A stretch of 5,290 nucleotides of DNA from Bacteroidales bacterium UBA4417 (GTDB lineage: Bacteria > Bacteroidota > Bacteroidia > Bacteroidales > UBA4417), in contig DGQJ01000350.1 of NCBI GenBank assembly GCA_002389705.1, positions 1-5,290 on the forward strand. Direction: 5' to 3'. Under the pieces are notes generated by a model. The model did no database searches, was not told the DNA's origin, and was given only the letters and a program-made list of their open reading frames with translations. Below are positions 1-5,290 of this stretch, piece after piece. A program made the position numbers and the translations under genes. Position 1 is the stretch's first letter. Each line of letters opens with the position of its first letter.

Positions 1-914
1 CTGATCAACGAAATACCCGTAGGCAGATTCATTACCAGCCTGAAGTATTTTTGTTCGCTGCGTTCGAGTGCGTGTTGCAAAACCGCCTGGTTGCTCCTGT
101 CCCAGATAATACTGTTAATCTGGGCCGCGTGCCCGGGTGATTCGGAAATATAATAATTCGCACTCTCTACATATACCAGCGATCCATTCCTGTGAAGCAG
201 CCTGAATTGTATATGAAGGATGTTGTTTTGAGGAGATAGTTGCGAACGCATGGCATTGATCTGGGGCAGATCGTCGGGATGCAGAAAATCGGCCGGATTC
301 ATCCCGACTAACTCATCGGTTGTATAGCCGATCAGTAATTCCACCGAAGGTGAGATGTAAATGGGATTGCCCTCGAGTGAATAAATGGTTAGGTAGATGC
401 CCCGGTGTGGTTGTAGTTCCTGCAGAGTATCCAAGGCAGGAGATACAGCCTCATACATTATCCCACCCGGACTGCTACCGATAACTATACACGCAACGTA
501 ATCAGTATCATTTTCAATAGTTTTCAACTGGTGCATTAATACCACATCGAGGTAAACCGGTGTTGGGTGGGTACCTGGCAAAACATGACCGCGAAAAGTG
601 CTTATGCCTTCCTTAAATGCCTTTTGAACAGCATCATTAAAGGAATTATTAAGTGTATGATCCGAAAGCTTTGTCGAGTAAATATTGTTTACACCGGTAA
701 TAAACAGCTGAAAGAATTTATCATTGCAGTGCACAATGTTAAAATCTTTGTCCACGTACATTATGGGCTTGTCACTATAAATACTGGTATTAGCCGGGTG
801 GATGCCAGCCGGGTTGTTTTGATCCGGGGTTTTGAACACTTTACTCATATCTCTGGTAGGACTAATAGTAAGTAACTGATGATTTTTAAGTAACATGTAA
901 GCCAGAAATGCCAT
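1..914 (-). CDS. PAS-domain sensory protein, N-terminal part (runs off the left edge)
   Basis: The minus strand is open from an in-frame TAA just upstream of position 914 to the window edge, giving about 304 codons with no stop; the C-terminus is missing. Two PAS-like domains are visible. The first (about residues 44-148) contains IMYVDKDFNIVHCNDKFF. The second (about 172-275) is a typical PAS_3-type fold with ISPSVELLIGYTTDELVG, the HPDD motif at 212-215, and FRLLHRNGSLVYVES. An amphipathic linker (LERSEQKYFRLVMNLP, about 283-298) then leads into what looks like a third PAS domain. PAS domains bind small ligands or cofactors, or relay signals to an output domain. In this phylum the output is often a histidine kinase, but none is visible, so that is inference. 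No signal peptide or clear membrane helix is seen, so the visible part is probably cytoplasmic. The start is undecided: ATGs at 914, 896 and 848 are all in frame and none has a convincing ribosome binding site. The longest frame is given. The gene is divergent from ridA. Confidence 0.85.
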   Translation of the reverse strand, partial: MAFLAYMLLKNHQLLTISPTRDMSKVFKTPDQNNPAGIHPANTSIYSDKPIMYVDKDFNIVHCNDKFFQLFITGVNNIYSTKLSDHTLNNSFNDAVQKAFKEGISTFRGHVLPGTHPTPVYLDVVLMHQLKTIENDTDYVACIVIGSSPGGIMYEAVSPALDTLQELQPHRGIYLTIYSLEGNPIYISPSVELLIGYTTDELVGMNPADFLHPDDLPQINAMRSQLSPQNNILHIQFRLLHRNGSLVYVESANYYISESPGHAAQINSIIWDRSNQAVLQHALERSEQKYFRLVMNLPTGISLI

Positions 915-1000
915 TTATCATCATCTGTTAACGAACCGATGATCAGGCCTTTGTTATCAGGCACATGTTAATTTTAAAGCGTGTTCCAAAATCCTGTACG

Positions 1001-1030
1001 TAAAGTTACAACGAAAAGCAAAATTTCCAA
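1001..1030 (-). promoter_or_regulatory. Candidate promoter for the PAS-domain gene
   Basis: On the minus strand a TTG (1028-1030) is followed, after 19 bases, by TAACTTTA (1001-1008). This fits the Bacteroidota TTG-N19-TAnnTTTG pattern with one mismatch in the -7 element. Transcription would start near 994, leaving a leader of roughly 80-150 bases depending on which ATG is used. The call rests on motif and spacing only. Confidence 0.4.
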
Positions 1031-1073
1031 CTATTAGCTATCCGATTTTATAACCGAACCTTGAAAAAATTTA

Positions 1074-1081
1074 TACTTTTG
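1074..1081 (+). promoter_or_regulatory. Candidate -7 promoter element for ridA
   Basis: TACTTTTG matches the Bacteroidota -7 consensus TAnnTTTG exactly and lies 25 bases before the ridA ATG, predicting a leader of only about 20 bases. No TTG is found at the expected -33 spacing; the only nearby TTG (1061-1063) is too close. The leader is AT-rich and has no Shine-Dalgarno sequence, as is common in this phylum. Confidence 0.4.
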
Positions 1082-1106
1082 GTTTTTCTCTAAACTTTAT
1101 AATTCC

Positions 1107-1484
1107 ATGAAGACTGTTATTTTTACCGACAAAGCGCCAAAAGCAATTGGGCCTTACAGCCAGGCTATCGAAATTAACGGAGTGCTTTATATTTCGGGTC
1201 AGGTTCCCATCGATCCGGCCACAGCAAAGCTTGTTGAAGGCGGCATTAAAGAACAAACCGAACAGGTGATGAAAAATATTGGCGCCATACTGGCCGAAGC
1301 TGGTTATACTTTTGCCGATGTGGTAAAATCGACCTGCCTGCTGAGCGACATGGATAATTTTGCAGCCATGAACGAAGTATACGGCAAATACTATCCCGAA
1401 AAGAGTCCTGCCCGTGCCGCTTATGGCGTTGTAAAACTTCCGCTTGGTGCACTGATTGAAATTGAAACTATTGCCGGAAGATGA
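1107..1484 (+). CDS. ridA: RidA, 2-iminobutanoate/2-iminopropanoate deaminase (YjgF/YER057c/UK114 family)
   Basis: A complete 125-residue protein, the usual length for this family of small cytoplasmic trimers. RidA hydrolyses reactive enamines and imines such as 2-aminoacrylate, released by PLP enzymes like serine/threonine dehydratase, to 2-keto acids and ammonia, which protects other PLP enzymes. The N-terminal motif APKAIGPYSQA carries Tyr17, followed by SGQVPIDP with Ser30. The C-terminal signature PARAAYGVVKLP carries Arg103, the equivalent of catalytic Arg105 in E. coli RidA, and the IEIE segment carries Glu118 (E. coli Glu120). Asn89 in the FAAMNEVY stretch is also typical. Retention of the arginine puts it with the deaminase-active RidA group rather than the Rid subfamilies that lack it. 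The position of E. coli Cys107 is alanine here, a common variation. The start is set by family length and by a -7 element just upstream. It is divergent from the PAS gene and 207 bp upstream of dpp11; co-transcription with dpp11 is unproven. Confidence 0.96.
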   Translation: MKTVIFTDKAPKAIGPYSQAIEINGVLYISGQVPIDPATAKLVEGGIKEQTEQVMKNIGAILAEAGYTFADVVKSTCLLSDMDNFAAMNEVYGKYYPEKSPARAAYGVVKLPLGALIEIETIAGR

Positions 1485-1489
1485 AATAA

Positions 1490-1510
1490 TTTACGATTTA
1501 CGATTTACGA
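1490..1510 (+). repeat. Three perfect tandem copies of TTTACGA
   Basis: The heptamer TTTACGA occurs three times without interruption, starting six bases after the ridA stop codon. Its reverse complement, TCGTAAA, is the core of the longer degenerate heptamer tract at 1579-1683, so the two tracts face each other. The block matches the complement of 1649-1669 at 18 of 21 positions. Confidence 0.85.
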
Positions 1511-1511
1511 T

Positions 1512-1530
1512 TTTGGCGGGTAGTGCCAAA
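1512..1530 (+). other. Small hairpin downstream of ridA
   Basis: TTTGGC (1512-1517) pairs with GCCAAA (1525-1530) around a 7-base loop; beyond one mismatch the pairing continues for two more base pairs. It follows directly on the TTTACGA repeats. No T-run follows, so it is not a standard intrinsic terminator, but it could slow exonucleases or end the ridA message weakly. Confidence 0.5.
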
Positions 1531-1578
1531 TTCTGAAAATCAACTGATTCGCAGTTTGTAAGCCTCTGTCTTACTGTC

Positions 1579-1683
1579 TTGTCAATCATCATTCGTAACT
1601 CATTGCTCGTCCATCGTCAATTATTCCTCGTAAATCAACAATCGTACCTCGTAAATCGCAAATCGTACCTAATAAATCCATTC
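1579..1683 (+). repeat. Degenerate 7-bp (21-bp higher-order) tandem repeat, TCGTAAA-like
   Basis: Read from 1579 in steps of seven, all fifteen heptamers begin with T and twelve begin with TC; the commonest forms are TCGTAAA and TCGTACC. The last units form a 21-bp higher-order repeat: 1628-1648 and 1649-1669 differ at 3 of 21 positions, and the tract decays towards the left. It ends eight bases before the dpp11 start codon, so it makes up most of the space where the dpp11 promoter and leader should be. No TAnnTTTG element is visible in it. There is no spacer/repeat layout like a CRISPR array. Confidence 0.75.
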
Positions 1684-1691
1684 AGTCCCTT

Positions 1692-3857
1692 ATGAAAACC
1701 AGACTTTCTGTATTATTTATCATTTTAGTCTTTTCGGCTAAGTTTTTGAGTGCAGCCGAAGGCATGTGGCTGCCCATGTTGTTGTCGCAACTCAACGAAA
1801 AGGAAATGCGTGGCATGGGAATGCGCATAACGGCCGAAGATATATATTCAGTCAACCATTCAAGCCTAAAGGATGCCATTGTTTTATTTGGCGGAGGTTG
1901 TACAGGCGAACTGGTTTCGGACCAGGGATTACTGCTCACCAATCACCATTGCGGCTTAGGCAACATACAGCGCCACAGCTCGCTTGAACACGATTATCTT
2001 ACCAAAGGTTTCTGGGCACAACGTTACGAAGAAGAATTGCCAAACCCCGGGCTGAGCGTTACTTTCCTGGTAAGGATGGAGGATGTTAGTGACCGTGCAC
2101 TCAAAGGAGTTACACCTGCTTTAAACCAGAAGTTGCGCGATTCGATTATACAGTCCAATATTAGGGTAATTGTAAAAGAGGCGACAAAAGGCACACTGTA
2201 TGGAGCACAGGTTAAGCCATTTTTTACCGGCAATAAGTTCTACCTGTTTGTTACCGAAACTTTCACAGATGTACGCCTGGTTGGAGCACCTCCATCCAAC
2301 ATCGGAAATTTTGGCGGCGATACCGATAACTGGATGTGGCCCAGGCATACCGGCGATTTCTCCATGTTTCGCATTTATGCCGGTAAAAACAATAAGCCGG
2401 CTGAGTATTCCAAAGATAACGTTCCTTATAAACCAGCCAAACATCTTACCATTTCGCTTAATGGAATTAAGGAAGGCGATTTTACATTTGTTTATGGTTT
2501 CCCGGGTACTACACAGGAGTACCTGCCATCGTATGCTCTCGATATGATTGCCTTACAGCGCAATCCCATCGCCATTGATTTGCGCCAGCAACGAATCGAT
2601 ATTATTGATAAAGCCATGGATAACGATCGCCTGGTGCGCATTCAATACACGGCAAAAGCTAAAGGCATTTCTAATTCGTGGAAGAAGATGATTGGCGAAA
2701 GCCGGGGTATCAAAAGGCTGGATGGCATTGCTCAGAAACAGGCATTTGAAAAGGAATTTCAGAAATGGGCTGATGCAAACCCCGGAACCCGGGCCAGGTA
2801 CGGTCAGTTGCTACCTGCATTTGCAAAGGTATATACCGGTTTAGTTCCGTTAAATAATGCCTATACATACCTTACCGAAGGGATGCTGGGAATTGAAGTG
2901 ATGCGGTTTGCCTATGGCTTTAACAACCTGGTGAAAATGTGTGGTGATAAAACCAAAACGGATGCCGAAATCGGGGATTTGATAAAGCAACTAAAAAACT
3001 CTTCGGCGGCATTTTATAAAAATTATAATGTAGCTGTGGATAAACAATTGTTTACTGCCATGGCATCCACATATACGCGCTCCTGCGATCCGGATCTGCA
3101 GGCCACGGTTGTAAAACAAACAGCCTTGAAGTATAAAGGCAATTGCAGTACCTGGGCCGATGATTTTTACAAAAAGACTCTGTTCGCTGATTCTGTAAAA
3201 ATGTACACCTTCCTGGAAGGATTTAAGCGCAGCGACAGTAAAAAAATAGAAAAGGATCCAGCCTATACCTTAGCTACGGGTATTTACACTTTCGCGCAAA
3301 ACAAATTTACGCCGGGTTTAAGTGCTAATATGGCTGAAATTGACAGCCTGCAGCGGCTTTATATGGCTGCGCAGATGGAAATGCAGCCCGAAAAACGGTT
3401 TTATCCCGATGCCAACTCAACCTTGCGGGTAGCCTACGGTAATGTGGCCGGATATTACCCTGCCGACGGTGTAAAGTATAAGTGGTTTACAACGCTTGAT
3501 GGCATTATGCAGAAAGAAAATCCGGATATATACGATTATGTGGTTGAACCAAAACTGAAAGCACTTTACCAGGCACGCGATTATGGGCGCTATGCCGATG
3601 CCGATGGAAGTATGCATGTTGGGTTTATTGCCAGCAACCATACCACCGGTGGTAATTCAGGAAGCCCGGTGCTGAATGCCGATGGGCAACTGATTGGTAT
3701 TAATTTCGACCGCTGCTGGGAAGGCACTATGAGCGACCTGATCTTCGACCCGGAGCAGTGCCGCAATATCTCGCTCGACATACGCTATTGCCTGTTTATA
3801 ATTGATAAAATGGCAGGAGCCAGGCGTTTGATCGACGAAATGACTATAGTTCAGTAA
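1692..3857 (+). CDS. dpp11: S46-family dipeptidyl peptidase, DPP11-like (Asp/Glu-specific), exported
   Basis: A complete 721-residue serine exopeptidase, the usual length for DPP7/DPP11. These periplasmic enzymes remove N-terminal dipeptides from peptides and feed amino-acid or peptide-fermenting metabolism. The N-terminus is a clear signal peptide: Lys2 and Arg4, a hydrophobic core to about residue 19, and likely cleavage near Ala21/Ala22, giving a mature protein beginning near EGMW. The chymotrypsin-like triad is recognisable: His in TNHHC (85-86), Asp222 in WPRHTGDFS by family alignment, and Ser656 in GGNSGSPV. Residues between about 275 and 570 form the helical insert typical of S46 enzymes. 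Eighteen residues after the catalytic Ser is Arg674 (NFDRCWEG). In Porphyromonas gingivalis DPP11 the arginine at this spacing (Ser655/Arg673) gives preference for Asp or Glu at P1, while DPP7 has Gly there. The acidic specificity is therefore inferred from one well-studied residue. The gene is followed by a strong terminator. Confidence 0.93.
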   Translation: MKTRLSVLFIILVFSAKFLSAAEGMWLPMLLSQLNEKEMRGMGMRITAEDIYSVNHSSLKDAIVLFGGGCTGELVSDQGLLLTNHHCGLGNIQRHSSLEHDYLTKGFWAQRYEEELPNPGLSVTFLVRMEDVSDRALKGVTPALNQKLRDSIIQSNIRVIVKEATKGTLYGAQVKPFFTGNKFYLFVTETFTDVRLVGAPPSNIGNFGGDTDNWMWPRHTGDFSMFRIYAGKNNKPAEYSKDNVPYKPAKHLTISLNGIKEGDFTFVYGFPGTTQEYLPSYALDMIALQRNPIAIDLRQQRIDIIDKAMDNDRLVRIQYTAKAKGISNSWKKMIGESRGIKRLDGIAQKQAFEKEFQKWADANPGTRARYGQLLPAFAKVYTGLVPLNNAYTYLTEGMLGIEVMRFAYGFNNLVKMCGDKTKTDAEIGDLIKQLKNSSAAFYKNYNVAVDKQLFTAMASTYTRSCDPDLQATVVKQTALKYKGNCSTWADDFYKKTLFADSVKMYTFLEGFKRSDSKKIEKDPAYTLATGIYTFAQNKFTPGLSANMAEIDSLQRLYMAAQMEMQPEKRFYPDANSTLRVAYGNVAGYYPADGVKYKWFTTLDGIMQKENPDIYDYVVEPKLKALYQARDYGRYADADGSMHVGFIASNHTTGGNSGSPVLNADGQLIGINFDRCWEGTMSDLIFDPEQCRNISLDIRYCLFIIDKMAGARRLIDEMTIVQ

Positions 3858-3882
3858 AATACAAATTGCATTCATGGTACTA

Positions 3883-3917
3883 AAAAACGCTGACCTTATT
3901 CACGGGTCAGCGTTTTT
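3883..3917. terminator. Bidirectional intrinsic terminator between convergent genes
   Basis: A perfect 13-bp stem (AAAAACGCTGACC, 3883-3895, with GGTCAGCGTTTTT, 3905-3917) closes a 9-base loop. The GC-rich core is flanked by an A-run on the left and a T-run on the right, so it can end transcription in both directions: for dpp11, whose stop lies 25 bases before it, and for the convergent epimerase-like gene, whose stop lies about 160 bases to the right. Confidence 0.93.
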
Positions 3918-4020
3918 AATTTTCTTGCAGGTAAGTAAATGACAGATAGAAGAAAATTGTTTGTCTTAAGTTTATGTCTAACCAGGTTTATCATGCGCCT
4001 ATTATATTAAATGCACAAGC

Positions 4021-4091
4021 CGGGCAAATTGTACCGTCATGCGTTAGAAAATAAGGCACTGACAAACTTTGTTTTTGGGATTATTTGCCCG
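4021..4091 (-). repeat. 9-bp inverted repeat spanning the epimerase stop codon
   Basis: CGGGCAAAT (4021-4029) is the exact reverse complement of ATTTGCCCG (4083-4091), with 53 bases between. The right arm overlaps the last codons of the minus-strand gene. In its mRNA this could pair across the 3' end, but the long loop makes chance a real alternative. Nothing else is seen between the terminator and the gene end (3918-4080). Confidence 0.35.
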
Positions 4092-4941
4092 AAAGTATAT
4101 CTTTCAGTGCTCCCTCAAGATCCGGGAAACTGAACCGGAACCCGGCATCAAGCAAATGTTTAGGAGGTGCAAACTGCCCGCCGGTAAGGGTTATTGACCC
4201 TTCGCCAAAAATAAGTTTAAGGGCAAAAGCCGGAACCGTAAAGAAAGCAGGTCGTTTCAACACTTTCGCCAGGGTTTTTGTAAATTCTTCATTATTGGTT
4301 ACTTCTGGCGCGGTAAAGTTAAATTCGCCCGAAATATTTTTATTCCCAATCAGGAAATTCATGGCTGCTGCCAGGTCGTTGATATGAATCCAGGAAAATC
4401 CCTGCTTGCCTGAAGCAATTTTCCCGCCCAGTCCAAACCTGAAAGCCGGCAGCATTTTTGCGAGAGCGCCGCCAATGCTGTCGAGTACAACACCGAAACG
4501 GGCGATTGCGACTCTAGTCAACGGGATGGCATTGCGTGCTTCGTTCTCCCAGGCACGGCATATTTCACCCAGGTAATTGTCGGATTTGCTGAAGTTATCT
4601 TCGGTTTGCTGGCTTTCGGATGCATAAATGCCAATGGCCGAAGCCGAAATAAGCAAACCTGGTTTTTCGGAGTTTAAACCAATAGCTTCCACAATTTTCC
4701 GGGTAGTAGCGACCCTGCTTTCGAATAATTCTTTTTTATACGATGCAGTCCAGCGGCCTATAATCGGAGCCCCGGCCAGATTAATAATTACATCAGCCCC
4801 CGCTACCGAAACAGCCACTATTGTTGCTTCTGTTCCTGCGAAAATCCGTGGTATACGCCTTACCTCATGGCCTTTCGATTCAAAATATGCTGTAAGCTTT
4901 TTCCCAATCAATCCACCCGCCCCGGAAATTGCAATAATCAT
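4081..4941 (-). CDS. TIGR01777/YfcH-type NAD(P)-binding epimerase-like protein (extended SDR with C-terminal DUF1731)
   Basis: From the ATG at 4941 this is a complete 286-residue protein, close to the usual 290-300 residues of E. coli YfcH and relatives. The N-terminal Rossmann fold shows the glycine motif GAGGLIG (7-13) at the position expected when Met1 begins the first beta strand. It is followed by INLAGAPI (53-60), GRWT (62-65), SASAIGIY (99-106) in the active-site region, and WIHINDLAAA (184-193). The C-terminal DUF1731 region runs from about 236 to 283 (VPAFALKL, GGQFAPPKHLLDAGF, DLEGALKDIL). The family resembles nucleotide-sugar epimerases, but no physiological substrate is established, so only a nucleotide-cofactor oxidoreductase/epimerase role is claimed. 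It is predicted to be cytoplasmic. An in-frame ATG at 5028 would add 29 residues unlike anything in the family and lies upstream of a promoter-like element at 4998-5025, so 4941 is preferred. It is convergent with dpp11 and shares its terminator. Confidence 0.9.
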   Translation of the reverse strand: MIIAISGAGGLIGKKLTAYFESKGHEVRRIPRIFAGTEATIVAVSVAGADVIINLAGAPIIGRWTASYKKELFESRVATTRKIVEAIGLNSEKPGLLISASAIGIYASESQQTEDNFSKSDNYLGEICRAWENEARNAIPLTRVAIARFGVVLDSIGGALAKMLPAFRFGLGGKIASGKQGFSWIHINDLAAAMNFLIGNKNISGEFNFTAPEVTNNEEFTKTLAKVLKRPAFFTVPAFALKLIFGEGSITLTGGQFAPPKHLLDAGFRFSFPDLEGALKDILSGK

Positions 4942-4997
4942 GATTACAGTCTTTAATAATTGTATCCGTGTTTTTGTTTTCTGTTCAGCTGTGCTTG

Positions 4998-5025
4998 CAA
5001 AAGATACTCCTGGTTTTAAAAGCAA
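4998..5025 (-). promoter_or_regulatory. Candidate promoter for the epimerase-like gene
   Basis: On the minus strand TTG (5023-5025) is followed after 16 bases by TATCTTTTG (4998-5006), which resembles TAnnTTTG with one extra base. Transcription would start near 4991, about 50 bases before the preferred ATG at 4941 and downstream of the alternative ATG at 5028. The match and spacing are imperfect, so the evidence is moderate at best. Confidence 0.33.
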
Positions 5026-5120
5026 CATGTAAGCGCTTTGGGTCCGGTAATGGAATGATTGTTCGAAAGTAACTGTCAGATGAAATCAGGCATTTACAAA
5101 CAATTTAATCCTTCTCTATT

Positions 5121-5140
5121 GCTTGCCGGCAACCGGAAGC
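5121..5140. other. Compact hairpin upstream of the epimerase-like gene
   Basis: GCTT-G-CCGG pairs with CCGG-AAGC around a 3-base CAA loop: eight base pairs with one bulged G. No T-run follows on either strand, so it is not a clear intrinsic terminator. If the minus-strand transcript starts near 4991 it is not transcribed with that gene, and its role is unknown. Confidence 0.4.
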
Positions 5141-5214
5141 TGAATTTTAACAACTTAAAGGTACAAAAGTTGGCAACATGACTTTGAAATGAGCCTTCGG
5201 TTTTTTTTGCGATG

Positions 5215-5232
5215 TTGTTAATCAATTAACAA
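5215..5232. promoter_or_regulatory. Operator-like palindrome TTGTTAATCAATTAACAA
   Basis: Two 8-bp arms (TTGTTAAT and ATTAACAA) are perfect reverse complements around a 2-bp centre. The site ends 26 bases before the rightward -7 element, just upstream of where the -33 element should be, a usual place for a dimeric helix-turn-helix regulator to bind. The regulator is unknown. Confidence 0.4.
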
Positions 5233-5246
5233 AAGGATGTGATGTT

Positions 5247-5260
5247 TATAAATATTTATA
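5247..5260. promoter_or_regulatory. Perfect 14-bp AT palindrome overlapping the -7 element
   Basis: TATAAATATTTATA is its own reverse complement and its last two bases are the TA of the TACCTTTG element. It could be an operator that blocks polymerase, or only a flexible AT-rich promoter spacer; pure AT composition makes a chance palindrome more likely than for the neighbouring site. Confidence 0.3.
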
Positions 5261-5266
5261 CCTTTG
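5259..5266 (+). promoter_or_regulatory. Rightward -7 promoter element for a feature beyond the window
   Basis: TACCTTTG matches the Bacteroidota TAnnTTTG consensus exactly. An ATG (5237-5239) sits at 19-base spacing where TTG is expected, a 2 of 3 match. Transcription would begin near 5273, leaving fewer than 20 transcribed bases in view, so the product, protein or RNA, cannot be named. Confidence 0.5.
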
Positions 5267-5290
5267 CACCACAATTAACTATTCCGGCTG

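Larger units (their letters stand above)
4942..5290. other. Intergenic region without a recognisable gene
   Basis: I find no convincing coding frame on either strand in these 349 bases. It holds a promoter candidate for the epimerase-like gene (4998-5025), an AAGCGCTT palindrome (5031-5038), a compact hairpin (5121-5140), a 6-bp inverted repeat CAACTT/AAGTTG (5151-5156 and 5167-5172), a run of eight T (5201-5208), two longer palindromes (5215-5232 and 5247-5260), and a rightward -7 element (5259-5266). The gene or RNA served by the last element begins beyond the window. Confidence 0.7.

Noticed and set aside
567..875. A 102-codon plus-strand open frame
   Set aside because: It is antisense to the PAS-domain gene, whose domains read well on the minus strand; the plus-strand product has no recognisable motif.
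893..903. The 11-mer GCTTACATGTT shared, on the minus strand, by the PAS-gene start region (893-903) and the region at 5023-5033
   Set aside because: Several repeated 11-mers are expected by chance in a window this size, and the ATG inside the second copy is probably not a real start codon.
1606..1683. CRISPR-like array from the 21-bp near-repeats
   Set aside because: The units are contiguous and degenerate, with no unique spacers, no repeats of CRISPR length and no cas genes.
2121..2444. Open frames antisense or out of frame within the S46 peptidase, including a 107-codon minus-strand frame
   Set aside because: They lie wholly inside a well-supported gene and their products show no domain features.
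4628..5032. A 134-codon plus-strand open frame
   Set aside because: It is antisense to the epimerase-like gene and extends into its promoter region; low-complexity product with no motif.
5187..5208. Intrinsic terminator from CC-TTC-GG followed by eight T
   Set aside because: The strong pairs number only two, the rest being G-T or A-T with a mismatch, and there is no plus-strand gene upstream for it to terminate.
5273..5290. Possible start of a tRNA or other RNA gene after the right-edge promoter
   Set aside because: Fewer than 20 bases are visible and they contain no diagnostic tRNA or rRNA element.

Overview
The window looks like chromosomal DNA from a member of the Bacteroidota. The evidence is an S46-family dipeptidyl peptidase of the DPP7/DPP11 type (a family well known from this phylum), start codons with AT-rich leaders and no strong Shine-Dalgarno sequence, and several matches to the phylum's TTG / TAnnTTTG promoter pattern. 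I cannot place it below phylum from the sequence alone.

Layout, left to right. (1) Positions 1-914, minus strand: the N-terminal part of a PAS-domain sensory protein that runs off the left edge, so its output domain is not visible. (2) Positions 915-1106: a short divergent intergenic region with a promoter candidate for each flanking gene. (3) Positions 1107-1484, plus: a complete ridA (enamine/imine deaminase). (4) Positions 1485-1691: an intergenic region with two facing tracts of a 7-bp repeat (TTTACGA on one side, TCGTAAA-like on the other) and a small hairpin. (5) Positions 1692-3857, plus: a complete exported S46 peptidase with the Arg that marks DPP11 (acidic P1 preference). (6) Positions 3883-3917: a strong bidirectional terminator between convergent genes. 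(7) Positions 4081-4941, minus: a complete TIGR01777/YfcH-type NAD(P)-binding epimerase-like protein; an upstream ATG at 5028 would lengthen it but is probably not the start. (8) Positions 4942-5290: intergenic DNA with a promoter candidate for the minus-strand gene, a hairpin, two palindromes and a perfect TAnnTTTG element facing right, cut off before its gene or RNA begins.

The genes do not form an obvious pathway. RidA detoxifies 2-aminoacrylate-type intermediates of amino-acid metabolism in the cytoplasm, Dpp11 releases dipeptides from peptides in the periplasm, the epimerase-like protein has no known substrate, and the PAS protein senses an unknown signal. ridA and dpp11 share a strand but are 207 bp apart with a repeat element between them, so an operon is uncertain. 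I see no mobile element, CRISPR array, RNA gene, or clear novel multi-gene system. The least ordinary parts are the heptamer-repeat intergenic region and the palindrome-rich promoter at the right edge.
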